Of a stretch of DNA of 45,165 bases, positions 44,611 through 45,165 are shown piece by piece. A program made the translations under genes and the position numbers. Each line of letters starts with the position of its first letter. Position 1 is the stretch's first letter. This DNA comes from Dinochytrium kinnereticum. Lineage: Eukaryota; Chytridiomycota; Chytridiomycetes; Chytridiales; Chytridiaceae. The notes beneath the pieces are model-generated. The model did no database searches, was not told the DNA's origin, and worked only from the letters and a program-made list of their open reading frames with translations. The DNA lies in contig JADGJT010000178.1 of the NCBI GenBank assembly GCA_027604005.1, positions 1-45,165 of the forward strand, read 5' to 3'.

Positions 44611-45165
44611 TCAGGCGTTTTGGACACAGCCGCATGCGTAGGAGGGGTTTCTTTTCTTTTTCTTTTTTGGAGGACGGGGGTCGGGGGTGGGGGTGAACGC
44701 GTTCATTGGCATTTGTGTGGTTGCTTTGTTTTCTTCTTCTTTCTCTTTCTTTTGAGTCGCCTCTGTTTTATACATGTACAGTGTTGTTATGCTGAACAAA
44801 CACACGAATGGTGATTGCTGGTGTTTAGGGATCCGTTTGCCATTCTAACGTACCGTACGCGTTTTTGGACGCATTTGGATTGCGTAAGGGGGGTGGGTTC
44901 GTTCTTTTTCTTTTTGTGGAGGACGGGGGTCGGGGGTAGGGGGAGAACGCGTTCATTGGCATTTGTGCGGTTGTTTTGTTTTCTTCTTCTTTCTTTTTCT
45001 TTGGAGTCGCCTCTGTTTTATACATGTACAATGTTGTTATACTGAACACACACCCGAATGGTGATTGCTGGTGTTTACGGATCTGTTTGCCATTCTAACG
45101 TTCCGTACGCGTTTTTGGACGCAGCTGCATTGCGTAGGAGGGTTTTTTTTTTTTTTTTTTTTTTT
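44611..45165 (+). repeat. 249-bp tandem repeat, two copies plus start of a third, at contig end
   Basis: The segment starting near 44611 recurs from about 44860 and begins again at about 45109. Shared landmarks are ggaggacgggggtcggggg (44669 and 44918), gcgttcattggcatttgtg, gagtcgcctctgttttatac and ggtgattgctggtgtt. The two full copies differ by scattered substitutions and small indels. The third copy breaks off in a run of T at the end of the window, where assembly probably failed. No conserved ORF spans the unit. It looks like a minisatellite or subtelomeric-type satellite. Confidence 0.9.

Overview
This window is nuclear DNA from a eukaryote, most likely a zoosporic (flagellated) fungus such as a chytrid. 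It has compact spliced genes with GT-AG introns mostly of 35-120 bp. It carries fungal housekeeping genes (UFD4/TRIP12-type HECT ligase, mitochondrial uS14, RTF1, SWD2/WDR82). It also has genes expected only in a lineage that keeps centrioles and cilia: a C2CD3-like C2 protein and a giant ASH/MSP-domain protein. The assembly has one run of Ns (19083-19864) and ends in a homopolymer inside a tandem repeat. Exon coordinates were worked out by hand from splice signals and phase and may be off by a few bases where noted.

Layout. 1-5100 is AT-rich and gene-poor. It holds two convergent, apparently decaying multi-exon genes (670-2360 on +, 3319-2381 on -), each carrying in-frame stops once the exons are joined. 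5120-6480 is a GC-rich island with a long ORF of doubtful reality. 7022-13408 (+) is a seven-exon, 1,944-residue HECT ubiquitin ligase. 13921-14340 (+) is mitochondrial ribosomal protein uS14. 14497-18126 (+) is a C2-domain protein with about six tandem repeats of 69 residues. 21662-18810 (-) is RTF1, interrupted by the N gap. 22216-38987 (+) is a 23-exon gene for a roughly 5,018-residue ASH/MSP protein; one exon is 8,967 bp. 39296-40778 (+) is a seven-helix membrane protein that may belong to the gustatory-receptor-like family. 41926-41037 (-) is a small four-helix membrane protein. 42426 to at least 43862 (+) is the WD-repeat COMPASS/CPF subunit SWD2/WDR82. From about 44610 to the end is a 249-bp tandem repeat.

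Functional themes. RTF1 and SWD2, about 21 kb apart, act at successive steps of co-transcriptional histone marking: Paf1C-dependent H2B ubiquitylation, then COMPASS H3K4 methylation. The C2CD3-like protein and the giant ASH protein point to the centriole/axoneme, consistent with a zoosporic life cycle. The strongest leads for something new are the giant ASH protein, with its N-terminal helical region and an unfamiliar repeated G-aromatic-T-x-D-G motif, and the 7TM receptor-like gene immediately downstream of it.
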